A stretch of DNA of 61,158 nucleotides from Pseudobdellovibrio sp. (GCA_023701385.1 JAMPXC010000016.1:1-61158), one strand, 5' to 3'; counted from the stretch's first letter, positions 34,185 to 42,565 are shown. The notes: generated by a model not told the origin, from the letters alone. Translations and numbers: made by a program.

Positions 34185-34796
34185 TTAATTCACTTTACCA
34201 ATATATTTCAGGTGTTCTGGCCTTTTGTCATCCCATACAAAATGATGGATGGAACCGTTGTGAAATTGTGTCAAATCCCATTCGACGCCCTGATGAAATG
34301 CGAACGTTAATGCACGCATAACCATACCGTGGGCAAACACCGCGATATTTTGATTCATGTTGTTTTGCGCAATATCCAAAACCGCTTCACGAACACGGAC
34401 CATCATCTGTCTTTTTGATTCCCCGTTCGGGTATCTAAAGTCTAGGTCACGCTCTTCATAGGAACGCCAGCGTTCGATATGTCCTGCGCCAAATTTTTCG
34501 GTCATTTCTTCGTAAGTTAAACCTTCGGCTTCACCGATGTTGGTTTCTTGCAAACGATCATCTTTTTGAATTGGAAGTTTGATATCTTGAATCGCGATCA
34601 GCGCTGTTTCGTAAGCGCGAGTCAGCGAACTTGAAACGACTAAATCAATTTTTAATTCAGTCATACGCGGGCACAAGCCAAGAGCTTGTTCTCTCCCCAA
34701 GTCATTGAGGGGAATATCAGTACGGCCTTGGAATCGTTTAGCACGATTCCAATCCGTCTCACCATGTCGAATAAGAAACAAATTTTTAGTTTTCAT
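34185..34796 (-). CDS. Histidine phosphatase family protein
   Basis: This 203-residue cytosolic phosphatase of the phosphoglycerate-mutase-like branch has the phosphorylated histidine in L-I-R-H-G-E-T-D-W-N near residue 11, the second catalytic His in F-A-H-G-M-V-M-R near 150, and the usual Q-G-R-x-D-I-P-L-N motif. It could be a broad-range phosphatase or an alpha-ribazole-phosphatase-like enzyme. The substrate cannot be told. It lies 39 bases upstream of the fusion gene on the same strand and downstream of the small basic protein gene, so transcription could continue into the lipid operon. Confidence 0.88.
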   Translation of the reverse strand: MKTKNLFLIRHGETDWNRAKRFQGRTDIPLNDLGREQALGLCPRMTELKIDLVVSSSLTRAYETALIAIQDIKLPIQKDDRLQETNIGEAEGLTYEEMTEKFGAGHIERWRSYEERDLDFRYPNGESKRQMMVRVREAVLDIAQNNMNQNIAVFAHGMVMRALTFAFHQGVEWDLTQFHNGSIHHFVWDDKRPEHLKYIGKVN

Positions 34797-34833
34797 AGCG
34801 TCCTGCTAACCTTTCTCGACAAGTTAAAAGAAA

Positions 34834-34944
34834 TTACTTCTTTCTAGCTTTGATCATGCGTTTTTTCTTAGTAATTCTTTTCATTTTGTGACGAGCTGAT
34901 TTATTTTTAGTGTTCTTTTTTTTGCCACCGATTTTTAATGCCAT
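34834..34944 (-). CDS. Very basic 36-residue protein, possibly ribosome-associated
   Basis: This short frame encodes 36 residues, of which about half are Lys or Arg, starting M-A-L-K-I-G-G-K-K-K and ending M-I-K-A-R-K-K. The ribosome site AAAGGAA, 7 bases before the ATG, is one of the best in the window, which argues for real and strong translation. The composition recalls tiny ribosomal proteins such as bTHX and the AURKAIP1/COX24-like proteins, but the match is not good enough to name. It lies between tex and the histidine phosphatase gene on the same strand. Confidence 0.75.
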   Translation of the reverse strand: MALKIGGKKKNTKNKSARHKMKRITKKKRMIKARKK

Positions 34945-35006
34945 GGTTTTTTCCTTTGTTTCTTTTGGGCCGGATAATTCCAGCCCTTATACATTCTTAT
35001 TTAAAA

Positions 35007-37409
35007 TTATTTTTTGTTCGTTAACAATGCTGCAAATGGATTATTTGTGAATCCACCGTTGCGAGGACCTTGATCACGGTTTTGACCGCCACCACCAAAG
35101 CCACTGCCTTGAGGTCTTGGACCACGGTCGCCTTGAGGTCTTGGACCACGCTCACCCTGAGGACGGTTTCCACCTTGTGGACGCGCGCCTTGAGCATTTC
35201 CTTCTTTCATATCACGGAAAGATTTGTGCTCAGGAGCTGCTTCAAGCTTCATTGTTAAAGCGACTTGGTTTTTCGCTAAATCAATTTTTAAAACTTTAAC
35301 AGTCACTTGGTCACCTGGGTTAACAACTTTACGTGGATCTTCAACGAACTTGTGAGCAAGTTCAGAGATATGCACTAAACCATCTTGGTGAACACCGATA
35401 TCTACGAATGCACCGAAGTTAGTTACGTTAGTTACGATACCTGGGCAGATCATACCTTCTTTTAAGTCTTTAACTTCAAAGATATCTTCTTTGAATTGAA
35501 ATACTTTATACGGATCACGAGGGTCACGGCCTGGTTTTTCTAACTCTTTGTAGATGTCATCAAATGTGAACTCACCAACGATTTTCGCCCATTTAGTACG
35601 AGAAGCCACAAGTTGTTTTGCACCTTCACCAACAAGCTCGTTGATATTTACATTTAAATCCGCAGCCATATCACGAACAGCGCCGTAACGCTCTGGGTGG
35701 ATACCTGTAGAATCTAAGAATACTTTACCATTTAAAATTCTTAAGAAACCCGCAGCTTGTTCGAAAACTTTAGCAGTGAATCTTGGAACTTTATTTAATT
35801 CAGAACGATCAGTGAATAAACCGTTTTTCTTTCTGTGCTCAACGATAGCTTGCGCTAAACCAGGACCGATACCAGAAACGTGCGATAATAACGAACTGGA
35901 TGCCGTATTCACATCAACACCTACGTTATTCACGCAAGACTCAACCACTGCCTCTAGGCCTTTTTTAAGTTGCGATTGGTTCACATCATGTTGGTACTGA
36001 CCAACACCGATTGATTTTGGATCGATTTTAACTAATTCAGCTAACGGATCTTGTAAACGACGAGCGATCGAGATCGCGCCTTTTACAGTCACATCTAAAT
36101 CTGGGAATTCAGCACGGGCCACTTCAGAAGCCGAATAAACAGAGGCACCTGATTCATTCACCATAACAACTGGAATTTCAGCTTTACCGATGTCTTTTAA
36201 AACTTTCTTCAAGAAAATTTCTGTCTCACGACCGGCAGTACCGTTACCAACCGCAATCGCTTCGATTTTGATTTGCTTAGTGACTTCGTTAACAAGTGTT
36301 TTCGCCATTTGTTCAGCGTTATCACCTAACGTGTACATCACTGTGTGAGAAACGTAGTTACCACCTTTATCAACTAAAGCCACTTTACAACCTGTACGTA
36401 AACCAGGGTCAACGCCAAGTACGCAACGTGGTCCAAACGGTGAACCTAATAAAACTCTACGCACGTTTTCAGAGAAAACTTTAATCGCATGTTCATCAGA
36501 TTTTTCTTTTAATTTCGCGTGCACTTCATTTTTAACTGAAGGAACAACGTAAACGTTCATAGCTAAACGAGCTGATTCTTTTAAGTAAGTACCAATCGCG
36601 TTTTCAGGAGTTGTCGTCGCGAATTTTTCGTACATCATTAATAAGATGTCGTCTTCAGCGGTGATCTCTACCGTTAATTCTTCTTCTTCCCAACCACGTT
36701 TCATAGCCATATAACGATGAGAAGCTTTTTCTTCTAATAAATTCTTAACTGAATCGCTGTAGTCTTTAGTGTACATTTCATATTTTGAATTTGGCTTAAG
36801 GCCTTTAGCTGCTTTCGCGCCAACTTTACCTTTTTCAAAATAATTCTGAACAACTTTTTCACGTAACGAAGCTTCATTGGCGATTTTCTCAACGATAATA
36901 TCCTGAGCACCTTTTAAAGCGTCATCGTAAGTTACAATTTTAGCATCTGGATTTAAGAAAGATTTCGCTTTCACTTCCATAGTTGTAGCGTCTTTTGCTA
37001 CACCATGGCCCATGTCCCAGATCCAGTTAGCTAACGGCTCCAAACCAGCATCGCGCGCCACTGTTGCTTTTGTTTTTTTCTTTTTCTTGAATGGTTTGTA
37101 GATCTCTTCAAGTTCGTTAAGATCCCAAGAAAGACCGATACGTTTTTCTAATTCCGGCGTTAAGTTTTTTTGTTCGCCGATTTCTTTAACTAAGAATGCT
37201 TTACGCTTAACGATTTCTTGGTAAGTTTCATTCGCCTCGATAACTGCGCGAATTTGCACTTCATCTAAGTTACCTGTTTTTTCTTTACGGTAACGAGCGA
37301 TGAACGGAACTGTTCCGCCCTCAGCTGTTAATTCTAAAACTGCAGCTGCAGATTTTAAAGGAACAGCAGGAACAAAACGAGTTAAATACTGACCTAACAT
37401 TTGATCCAT
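35007..37409 (-). CDS. tex: Tex-family RNA-binding transcription accessory protein
   Basis: This 800-residue cytosolic protein has the full Tex plan: an N-terminal helical region with P-F-I-A-R-Y-R-K-E, a YqgF-type RNase-H-like domain (G-V-D-P-G-L-R-T-G-C), helix-hairpin-helix motifs (S-H-V-S-G-I-G-P-G-L-A) and an S1 domain near 650-720 (G-I-V-T-N-V-T-N-F-G-A-F-V-D-I-G). It binds nucleic acid and affects transcription and RNA decay. A tail of about 70 residues made of Arg, Gly, Pro and Gln repeats (R-P-Q-G and R-G-P type) extends past the S1 domain, longer than in most homologues. It follows infA by 59 bases. Confidence 0.95.
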   Translation of the reverse strand: MDQMLGQYLTRFVPAVPLKSAAAVLELTAEGGTVPFIARYRKEKTGNLDEVQIRAVIEANETYQEIVKRKAFLVKEIGEQKNLTPELEKRIGLSWDLNELEEIYKPFKKKKKTKATVARDAGLEPLANWIWDMGHGVAKDATTMEVKAKSFLNPDAKIVTYDDALKGAQDIIVEKIANEASLREKVVQNYFEKGKVGAKAAKGLKPNSKYEMYTKDYSDSVKNLLEEKASHRYMAMKRGWEEEELTVEITAEDDILLMMYEKFATTTPENAIGTYLKESARLAMNVYVVPSVKNEVHAKLKEKSDEHAIKVFSENVRRVLLGSPFGPRCVLGVDPGLRTGCKVALVDKGGNYVSHTVMYTLGDNAEQMAKTLVNEVTKQIKIEAIAVGNGTAGRETEIFLKKVLKDIGKAEIPVVMVNESGASVYSASEVARAEFPDLDVTVKGAISIARRLQDPLAELVKIDPKSIGVGQYQHDVNQSQLKKGLEAVVESCVNNVGVDVNTASSSLLSHVSGIGPGLAQAIVEHRKKNGLFTDRSELNKVPRFTAKVFEQAAGFLRILNGKVFLDSTGIHPERYGAVRDMAADLNVNINELVGEGAKQLVASRTKWAKIVGEFTFDDIYKELEKPGRDPRDPYKVFQFKEDIFEVKDLKEGMICPGIVTNVTNFGAFVDIGVHQDGLVHISELAHKFVEDPRKVVNPGDQVTVKVLKIDLAKNQVALTMKLEAAPEHKSFRDMKEGNAQGARPQGGNRPQGERGPRPQGDRGPRPQGSGFGGGGQNRDQGPRNGGFTNNPFAALLTNKK

Positions 37410-37468
37410 AAAAAACCTCTGTGACTATTTATTCTGTAATTTTGTGAGAATTTTATTCTTTGTTTGAA

Positions 37469-37690
37469 TTATTTGTGACGGTACATGATTAAGCCGTGAG
37501 TTGGATCGTACGGAGAAACCCCGACGCTTACACGGTCACCAACGACAATGCGAATGTTGAATCTACGCATTTTTCCGCAAAGTTTGGCGTTAACTACTAC
37601 TTTATTGGTCTCAAGCTCAACCTTGTAAAGGCCACCAGCCAGAGCATCCACTACTTTTCCATCCAATTGTACTAAATCATCTTTTGCCAT
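37469..37690 (-). CDS. infA: Translation initiation factor IF-1
   Basis: This 73-residue OB-fold protein blocks the ribosomal A site during initiation. It shows the typical V-x-L-x-G-K-V start, G-K-M-R-x-x-x-I-R-I and G-D-R-V-S-V-G-V-S-P-Y-D patterns. It lies between an H1-like protein gene (12 bases upstream) and tex, not next to secY or rpmJ as in many bacteria. The ATG is preceded by AGGAG. Confidence 0.95.
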   Translation of the reverse strand: MAKDDLVQLDGKVVDALAGGLYKVELETNKVVVNAKLCGKMRRFNIRIVVGDRVSVGVSPYDPTHGLIMYRHK

Positions 37691-37702
37691 GCAGGAGATA
37701 TC

Positions 37703-38287
37703 TTAAGAGGCCTTATAGTTACTAATCAACATCTTTATTCCGTTTTCAAACAGAACTTCGAGACGATTATTTTCATTGCTTAAAACAAAACCCCACCCTA
37801 AGACTTTGTGTTGAAGTGGCTTAAGAGCGTCAAAACTATCTGTCATTTTGTAAGCGGCCGCTTTGTCTTTTCCGTGCCGTTTAAATAACTCCTGCCATTT
37901 TGCTTTTTCGTCAGCAGCATTTCCACGTTCAATTTTGATTGGTTTAATTTTAGCGTTTTTTTCCGCAGCAACTTTTGCAGCGTTGATATTAGCCATTTCT
38001 TCTTTGGCTTTTTCGATTAATAAATCGCCCTGATCTTTAGGATTTGAAACTTCTGATGCTTTTTCAGATCCTTTTTTTGTCATTAAGGCTGGTTTAGACA
38101 CAGGAACGGCTTTGGCTGCAGCTTTTGCAGGCTTAGCAGGAGCTGCTGCTTTCGCAGGAGCGGCTTTCGTAACTTTTGCTGCAGGTTTAGCCGGAGGAGC
38201 CTTCTTTGCTGGGGCTGCCGTTTTTTTTGCTGCTACTTTTGCTACAGGTTTTGCTGCCTTTTTTGGTGCAGTTGCTTTTTTAGCCAT
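37703..38287 (-). CDS. Histone H1-like Lys/Ala/Pro-rich protein with a conserved C-terminal domain
   Basis: This is a 194-residue protein. Residues 1-70 are a low-complexity run of A-K-P-A-K and A-K-K repeats like those of eukaryotic H1 and bacterial H1-like proteins (HctA/AlgP type), suited to DNA or RNA binding. Residues about 110-194 are ordered: K-W-Q-E-L-F-K-R-H-G-K-D-K, then V-L-G-W-G-F-V-L-S and R-L-E-V-L-F-E-N-G, which look like a small SH3/Tudor-type barrel. The fold guess is by eye. It is the first gene of a probable operon with infA and tex, and so is likely to be well expressed. Confidence 0.75.
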   Translation of the reverse strand: MAKKATAPKKAAKPVAKVAAKKTAAPAKKAPPAKPAAKVTKAAPAKAAAPAKPAKAAAKAVPVSKPALMTKKGSEKASEVSNPKDQGDLLIEKAKEEMANINAAKVAAEKNAKIKPIKIERGNAADEKAKWQELFKRHGKDKAAAYKMTDSFDALKPLQHKVLGWGFVLSNENNRLEVLFENGIKMLISNYKAS

Positions 38288-38408
38288 TACTCAATCTCCA
38301 TAAAAAATAATGTCTTATTTATTTAATCAACTCTTTATGTATATCTTGCGCCATGTCTCGGACAAGTAAAATGCTGTCTTTTCTGTTGCGAAGCATTACT
38401 CTAGGGAC

Positions 38409-39473
38409 ATGAACTCACAGGTAAACCAAATGTCGGTCGAAGCCTCGGCCATTACCGCTTCTTGTCCTTCACTTAAACTAGTGCAATCGCAATCAAATAC
38501 ATTTACCCAGGTGGCCCCGCCATCTACGGCAACTGCGACTAGCTTGGTTTTCGCCGGAACGGACGAGCTTTTACAGCAAGCCTTAAAACAAAATGCTTTA
38601 GGCTACGTCATTCCAGAAAAACTTCTACCTCAGGTTCAAAATGCCTTTGATAAAAGTAAATCTCTTTGGACAACGACGAATATTCATATGTCGATGGCCG
38701 AGGTGTTAAAACTTTTTAACGGCTACAAACCCATGAATACCGGAATTCACCCGCAAGCGGCGATTGATCCGTCAGCCCGTTTAGGAAAAAACGTAACTGT
38801 TGAAGCCTTTGCTGTGATCGGAAAAAACGTTGCTGTCGGCGATAACTGTATTATTGGAGCCCAATCCGTTTTAGAAAATGGCTCTTCAGTTGGTGACGGT
38901 AGTCATTTATCTGCGCAAGTTTTTTTAGGCTTTAACTGCCATATTGGCAAAAACTGTATCGTAGGCCCGCAAAACGTATTTGGCTCTGATGGCTTCGGAT
39001 TCGTAACTGATAAACAAGGCAATCACCATAAAATTCCACAGATCGGAAGCGTGATTATTGAAGATAATTGCGAATTCGGTGCTTTATGTGCGATCGACCG
39101 CGCAGCCTTAACAGAAACTCGCATTCGCAAAGGTTCAAAATTTGATAACTTCGTTCACATCGCTCACAACTGTGAAATCGGAGAAAACGCTCTGATCACT
39201 GCAGGCTTTATCGTAGCGGGTTCGACTAAAATCGGAAAACAATTTATTGCAGCTGGTGGCGCCGGAGTTTTAGGCCATTTAACAGTGGCCGATAATGTGG
39301 TTCTTACGGCGCGCACGGGTGTTATCAGCTCTATCGATAAGCCAGGCGTCTACGGTGGCTACCCTCACCTGGAACAAAAAGAAAATTTAAAGATTATGAT
39401 GTCACAGCAAAGTCTGCCTAGAATACGCAGATCTGTGGCCAAGATCCTAAAACATTTAGGATTAGAAGAATAA
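38409..39473 (+). CDS. lpxD: UDP-3-O-acylglucosamine N-acyltransferase
   Basis: This 354-residue left-handed beta-helix enzyme adds the second 3-hydroxyacyl chain in lipid A synthesis, at the cytosolic face of the inner membrane. The hexapeptide repeats run from about residue 115 to 300. The catalytic histidine lies in [11 protein letters not shown], and the N-terminal uridine-binding domain precedes them. The C-terminal helical part ([14 protein letters not shown]) fits the family. Usually lpxD sits with fabZ and lpxA; here it stands alone. AGGGAC is very close to the ATG; a second ATG is at 38430. Confidence 0.93.
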   Translation: MNSQVNQMSVEASAITASCPSLKLVQSQSNTFTQVAPPSTATATSLVFAGTDELLQQALKQNALGYVIPEKLLPQVQNAFDKSKSLWTTTNIHMSMAEVLKLFNGYKPMNTGIHPQAAIDPSARLGKNVTVEAFAVIGKNVAVGDNCIIGAQSVLENGSSVGDGSHLSAQVFLGFNCHIGKNCIVGPQNVFGSDGFGFVTDKQGNHHKIPQIGSVIIEDNCEFGALCAIDRAALTETRIRKGSKFDNFVHIAHNCEIGENALITAGFIVAGSTKIGKQFIAAGGAGVLGHLTVADNVVLTARTGVISSIDKPGVYGGYPHLEQKENLKIMMSQQSLPRIRRSVAKILKHLGLEE

Positions 39474-39494
39474 CAACAGGCAGGAGGTATACAC

Positions 39495-39866
39495 ATGCCA
39501 TACGAAATTTATAAAATTCTTCACTTAACAGGAATCTTTTTACTGACCTCAGGGTTGGTTGGAATGTTAGTTCTCGCATGGACCGGACACCAAATCGCCG
39601 GCAAAGTGAAAACCTTCGCGTTTGTTACTCACGGTGTGGGTATGTTGTTCATGTTAGTGAGTGGCTTCGGCTTACTGGCGCGCATGGGCTTCATGCACGA
39701 TCAAGGTTTACCATTCTGGATTTACGTAAAACTAACAGTCTGGTTAATCATGGGCGGCATCATCGCTTTAGTTAAAAGAAAAGGCGCCATCGGTTGGCCG
39801 CTTTACTTCTTGATGATGGCGATCTTCATCGTTGCCGCTTACTTTGGTGTTTATAAGCCTTCTTAG
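39495..39866 (+). CDS. Small four-helix membrane protein
   Basis: This 123-residue protein has four hydrophobic segments (about 5-25, 42-62, 74-92 and 100-118) and conserved-looking His and Gly residues near the start (K-I-L-H-L-T-G-I-F). The plan resembles SirB-type or heme-handling small membrane proteins, but I cannot name it with confidence. A full AGGAGGT ribosome site precedes the ATG, 21 bases after the lpxD stop, so the two genes are probably one operon. A two-hairpin repeat and terminator follow. Confidence 0.8.
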   Translation: MPYEIYKILHLTGIFLLTSGLVGMLVLAWTGHQIAGKVKTFAFVTHGVGMLFMLVSGFGLLARMGFMHDQGLPFWIYVKLTVWLIMGGIIALVKRKGAIGWPLYFLMMAIFIVAAYFGVYKPS

Positions 39867-39887
39867 GCTTTGGGCGCTCTTTGGGTG

Positions 39888-39939
39888 ATCAGCCTCCGGC
39901 TGACCTTATTCTAAAGGGCCGACTTTTGTCGGCCTTTTT
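39888..39939 (+). repeat. Two-hairpin intergenic repeat, copy A, with terminator
   Basis: The first hairpin (CAGCC-tcc-GGCTG) is followed by the linker ACCTTATTCTAAA and a second hairpin GGCCGAC (39917-39923) / GTCGGCC (39928-39934) with a T-run. The second half is a good terminator for the lpxD operon. A copy with the same linker and with matching arm changes lies inverted at 42566-42614. Confidence 0.8.
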
Positions 39940-39989
39940 GCTTCGGATGAAGCTTATGGATTAAGGAACTTTTGATATTGAATTAAATA

Positions 39990-40022
39990 AAAAAGGCAGA
40001 GTTTTTTCTCTGCCTTTTTTAT
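39990..40022 (+). terminator. Bidirectional terminator
   Basis: Stem GGCAGAG (39995-40001) and CTCTGCC (40008-40014), with an A-run before and a T-run after. It serves the + strand lpxD operon as a second stop and the - strand metalloprotease gene. Confidence 0.9.
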
Positions 40023-40051
40023 TTTCTGACTAATTTTTTAGTCTTACGCGC

Positions 40052-41050
40052 TTAGTTTGGTAGGTTTGGGAGTTTGATGATTTTCCACCATTGTTCTTCG
40101 AATTGGCGTAGGCTTAAAGATTGTGGGTCGTATATCCAGGTATCGATGCTTTTATTCATGCGGAATTTAATTGATAACTGAGCCGAGTTATTGCGAATTT
40201 CGGTGTCGCTTTTTACTTTGCAACGGTTCGATACATTTCCTGTAATCTGAACATCTAATGTTGTTTCGCTATCTTTAATTTTTTCCCAATGAAGATTGTG
40301 AAAAATAGAACCTTTTGGAGTTTTTGTATTTAACTTAATATCAGGCAAAGGTAATAACGGAATTGGAATTTTAAAAGCCACGCATTCAATCTCAGCTCTA
40401 TACTGACGGCTGATATCAATAATATCATTACCCACATATAATAGAACGTCAGGAAATGCTCCCGAAGCATCTTGATTTAATACCGTCATAGAAATATCTG
40501 ATCTCCATGGTACTAACGGTGTAGAGATCAGATTCGATTGTAATAATAAAGAAACACGCACACCAATCAAATCTAACTCTTCGTGTGAGTAGTTACCGTA
40601 ATGGTGACCAAACTCATGCACCAATACCGCTACAGCTTCAGGAATACTCATCGCCTCATAACTGCCGTTTTGATTCTTATTATATAATAGATCAACGTTA
40701 ATCATGATCGCACTGCCTGGCAAACTTCCCGTTTTAGCCACACGCACATTCCCATCAATAATAAATCTTCCTGGATTAGCTCTTTCAGAAGAAAAAGATA
40801 ATTGCGTTGAATTTTTATCCGATGGCAATCCGTTATAGATTTTTTGTAAGATAAATTGTTGCGCTGGATTTAACTTACAAGTGTCAGACACTAAGCAAAG
40901 CTTAATATAGCTTTCTAATTTTTCGTAAGCGTAGATCACATTTTTTTCGGCTAAGCCTCCGCCGTTATTTACGCGGTCACCACCGGCAAATACAGATTGA
41001 GTTGCAAGCACTACGAAAAGAACTAAAAGCTTAGTTAAAGTCGTTTTCAT
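40052..41050 (-). CDS. Predicted secreted zinc metalloprotease (HExxH protein)
   Basis: This 332-residue protein has a signal peptide (1-22, V-F-A-G). A zinc-binding HExxH motif is present as H-E-F-G-H at 145-149, then H-Y-G-N-Y-S-H, so further histidines fall at 150 and 156. This is one residue longer than the metzincin HExxHxxGxxH pattern, and no Met-turn was identified. The N-terminal G-G-D-R-V-N-N-G-G-G segment is glycine-rich. The C-terminal half is of unknown fold. It overlaps the TIGR02147 regulator gene by four bases (ATGA), so the two are translationally coupled. The target protein is unknown; activity is inferred from the motif only. Confidence 0.72.
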   Translation of the reverse strand: MKTTLTKLLVLFVVLATQSVFAGGDRVNNGGGLAEKNVIYAYEKLESYIKLCLVSDTCKLNPAQQFILQKIYNGLPSDKNSTQLSFSSERANPGRFIIDGNVRVAKTGSLPGSAIMINVDLLYNKNQNGSYEAMSIPEAVAVLVHEFGHHYGNYSHEELDLIGVRVSLLLQSNLISTPLVPWRSDISMTVLNQDASGAFPDVLLYVGNDIIDISRQYRAEIECVAFKIPIPLLPLPDIKLNTKTPKGSIFHNLHWEKIKDSETTLDVQITGNVSNRCKVKSDTEIRNNSAQLSIKFRMNKSIDTWIYDPQSLSLRQFEEQWWKIIKLPNLPN

Positions 41051-41820
41051 TTTTTATCTCCCTTGGTCGATTGAAGTTTCGTTAGCGGAAACATTTGAAA
41101 AGAAACCGTATAAACTTCAGAGACCGGCCCCTCTTCTAACATCGCTTCGATTTTATTTCGAGTCTTAATCATTAATTCAGTCGCACGTGGCAAATTTTCA
41201 GGGTTAATAGCTAGCGTCGTAGAGACAAATTGGCGCCGAGTAACCGGTTCATCATGCAGACATTTTTCGGCTAACCAAAGATTTTCAGCATGATACTTAC
41301 GAATAGCCATCGACGGAATGTTATTAGTCGTTACAATCGGTTTAGACGTTCTCACCAGTTTACTTTCTTGTTTTTTAACAAGTTTTAGCCTGAGTAAACG
41401 CTCTAGCGTCACAGACGCTTCTTCAGTAGTTGTTCCTAAGCGTTTCGCAATCCAACTGGGCTTTCCCGCCTGATTCGAAGGGATTTTAGCTAAATTTAAA
41501 ATCGCTAAATGCTTCCAGTCACCAATCAGACGAAATGTATCTTCGTCCACTAAGGTATGCTCATCGACTTCTAAATCTTTTTGATAGTTCTGTTTGTACT
41601 CAAGCCATATTTGCTCAAGTTCCATAGGAGACAACATCAGTTTAACAGATACTTTTTCTAAATTTGTTTTAGACAGACTGCGTTTGTCGGCTAATACATC
41701 TGATAATGTCGTCACACCAATACCTAAATCACGAGCGAACGCTCGTAACGAATAGGCTGAGTTACGCGTCTGGCGCTTAGTTAACTCCTGCATCAGAAAG
41801 TTCTTAATTGTCATTTTCAT
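41047..41820 (-). CDS. TIGR02147-type transcriptional regulator
   Basis: This 257-residue protein has an N-terminal helix-turn-helix (Y-S-L-R-A-F-A-R-D-L-G-I, then T-T-L-S-D-V-L) and the S-P-M-E-L-E-Q-I segment of the TIGR02147/DUF4423 family, which is abundant in Bdellovibrio-like bacteria and Fibrobacter. The C-terminal part includes a winged-helix-like stretch (A-K-R-L-G-T-T-T-E-E-A) and an effector region. A longer frame upstream exists, but the domain begins at the ATG at 41820. It is divergent from a strongly translated exported protein, with a perfect palindrome in between, and is coupled to the metalloprotease gene. Confidence 0.85.
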   Translation of the reverse strand: MKMTIKNFLMQELTKRQTRNSAYSLRAFARDLGIGVTTLSDVLADKRSLSKTNLEKVSVKLMLSPMELEQIWLEYKQNYQKDLEVDEHTLVDEDTFRLIGDWKHLAILNLAKIPSNQAGKPSWIAKRLGTTTEEASVTLERLLRLKLVKKQESKLVRTSKPIVTTNNIPSMAIRKYHAENLWLAEKCLHDEPVTRRQFVSTTLAINPENLPRATELMIKTRNKIEAMLEEGPVSEVYTVSFQMFPLTKLQSTKGDKK

Positions 41821-41861
41821 AACTAGAGTTATAGACCTAGCGTGTAAAAAACGCAAGCTAA

Positions 41862-41880
41862 TCGGGACATACTGTCCCGA
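41862..41880. promoter_or_regulatory. Perfect palindrome, candidate operator
   Basis: TCGGGACA-tac-TGTCCCGA is an 8-base inverted repeat with a 3-base spacer, 41 bases upstream of the regulator ATG and about 108 upstream of the divergent exported gene. The symmetry and position suit a dimeric regulator such as the adjacent TIGR02147 protein. Binding is inference. Confidence 0.55.
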
Positions 41881-41988
41881 CTTAAAGGATCGGAACAGTA
41901 AGGCACCTACCCCCTCTAGACGGCAAAGAAAAAAGTAATTATCTCTAGTTTCAACAAAAACAAACACTAAACCTTAAGGAGGTTTTTT

Positions 41989-42489
41989 ATGAAACAAGTA
42001 TTAGTAGCAATGGCAATGGTTTTCGGATTAGGTCTTACATCTCAAGCAAAAGCAGATATTCCTGCATGGGCATGTAACATGACTTTTAAAGGTCAAGCAT
42101 CAGGCCTTAAAGTTATCGTTGGTAAATACCACTTAGCTGCAAAAGGTGACTTACGTTGCGTTAGCGCATCGGGTGTAACTGAATCTTACCCAATCACTTT
42201 AAAAGCGAAGTCTCACTTCATCGGACCAAAAGTTGCTTTAGGTAAAGTAACATTCGTTGGCGCTGCAGCTAACATCGCTTTATTCACGAACAACCCTCAA
42301 GATTTATTAGGTAACTACTTATTAGCTCAAGGCCAAGCTTCTGTTATCCGTGGCGTAGGCGTTTTAGCAGCAGTTCACACTGATATCCCAGCTATCACAG
42401 TAAACTTATCATTACAGTTTACAAAAGGTTTCGGCGTAAACTTAGGTTTCGACAAACTTAAAATCGAATTAGATCAAGACCGTATGTAA
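41989..42489 (+). CDS. Exported protein of unknown function, probably highly expressed
   Basis: This 166-residue protein has a signal peptide (1-22, A-K-A-D). The mature part is small and beta-rich: W-A-C-N-M-T-F-K-G near the start, with a second cysteine in L-R-C-V-S likely to pair with the first, and many Gly/Ala/Val residues. It ends in a charged segment. A full AAGGAGG site precedes the ATG, codon use is strongly biased (many TTA/GGT/GCT-type codons), and a strong terminator follows, all of which suggest high expression. No family is recognised. It is divergent from the TIGR02147 regulator. Confidence 0.8.
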   Translation: MKQVLVAMAMVFGLGLTSQAKADIPAWACNMTFKGQASGLKVIVGKYHLAAKGDLRCVSASGVTESYPITLKAKSHFIGPKVALGKVTFVGAAANIALFTNNPQDLLGNYLLAQGQASVIRGVGVLAAVHTDIPAITVNLSLQFTKGFGVNLGFDKLKIELDQDRM

Positions 42490-42521
42490 TCAATGGTTTT
42501 TACATACCGTGACTGAGTACA

Positions 42522-42550
42522 GGGCCGCCCCTCGCGGCCCTTTTTTATTT
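42522..42550 (+). terminator. Intrinsic terminator of the exported-protein gene
   Basis: Stem GGGCCGC (42522-42528) and GCGGCCC (42534-42540), loop of 5, followed by TTTTTTATTT. Confidence 0.92.
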
Positions 42551-42565
42551 AGGTTCGAAGCTACA

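Noticed and set aside
38112-38303. Ala/Phe-rich + strand frame opposite the H1-like gene.
   Set aside because: It is an artefact of Lys/Ala codon repeats read on the other strand.
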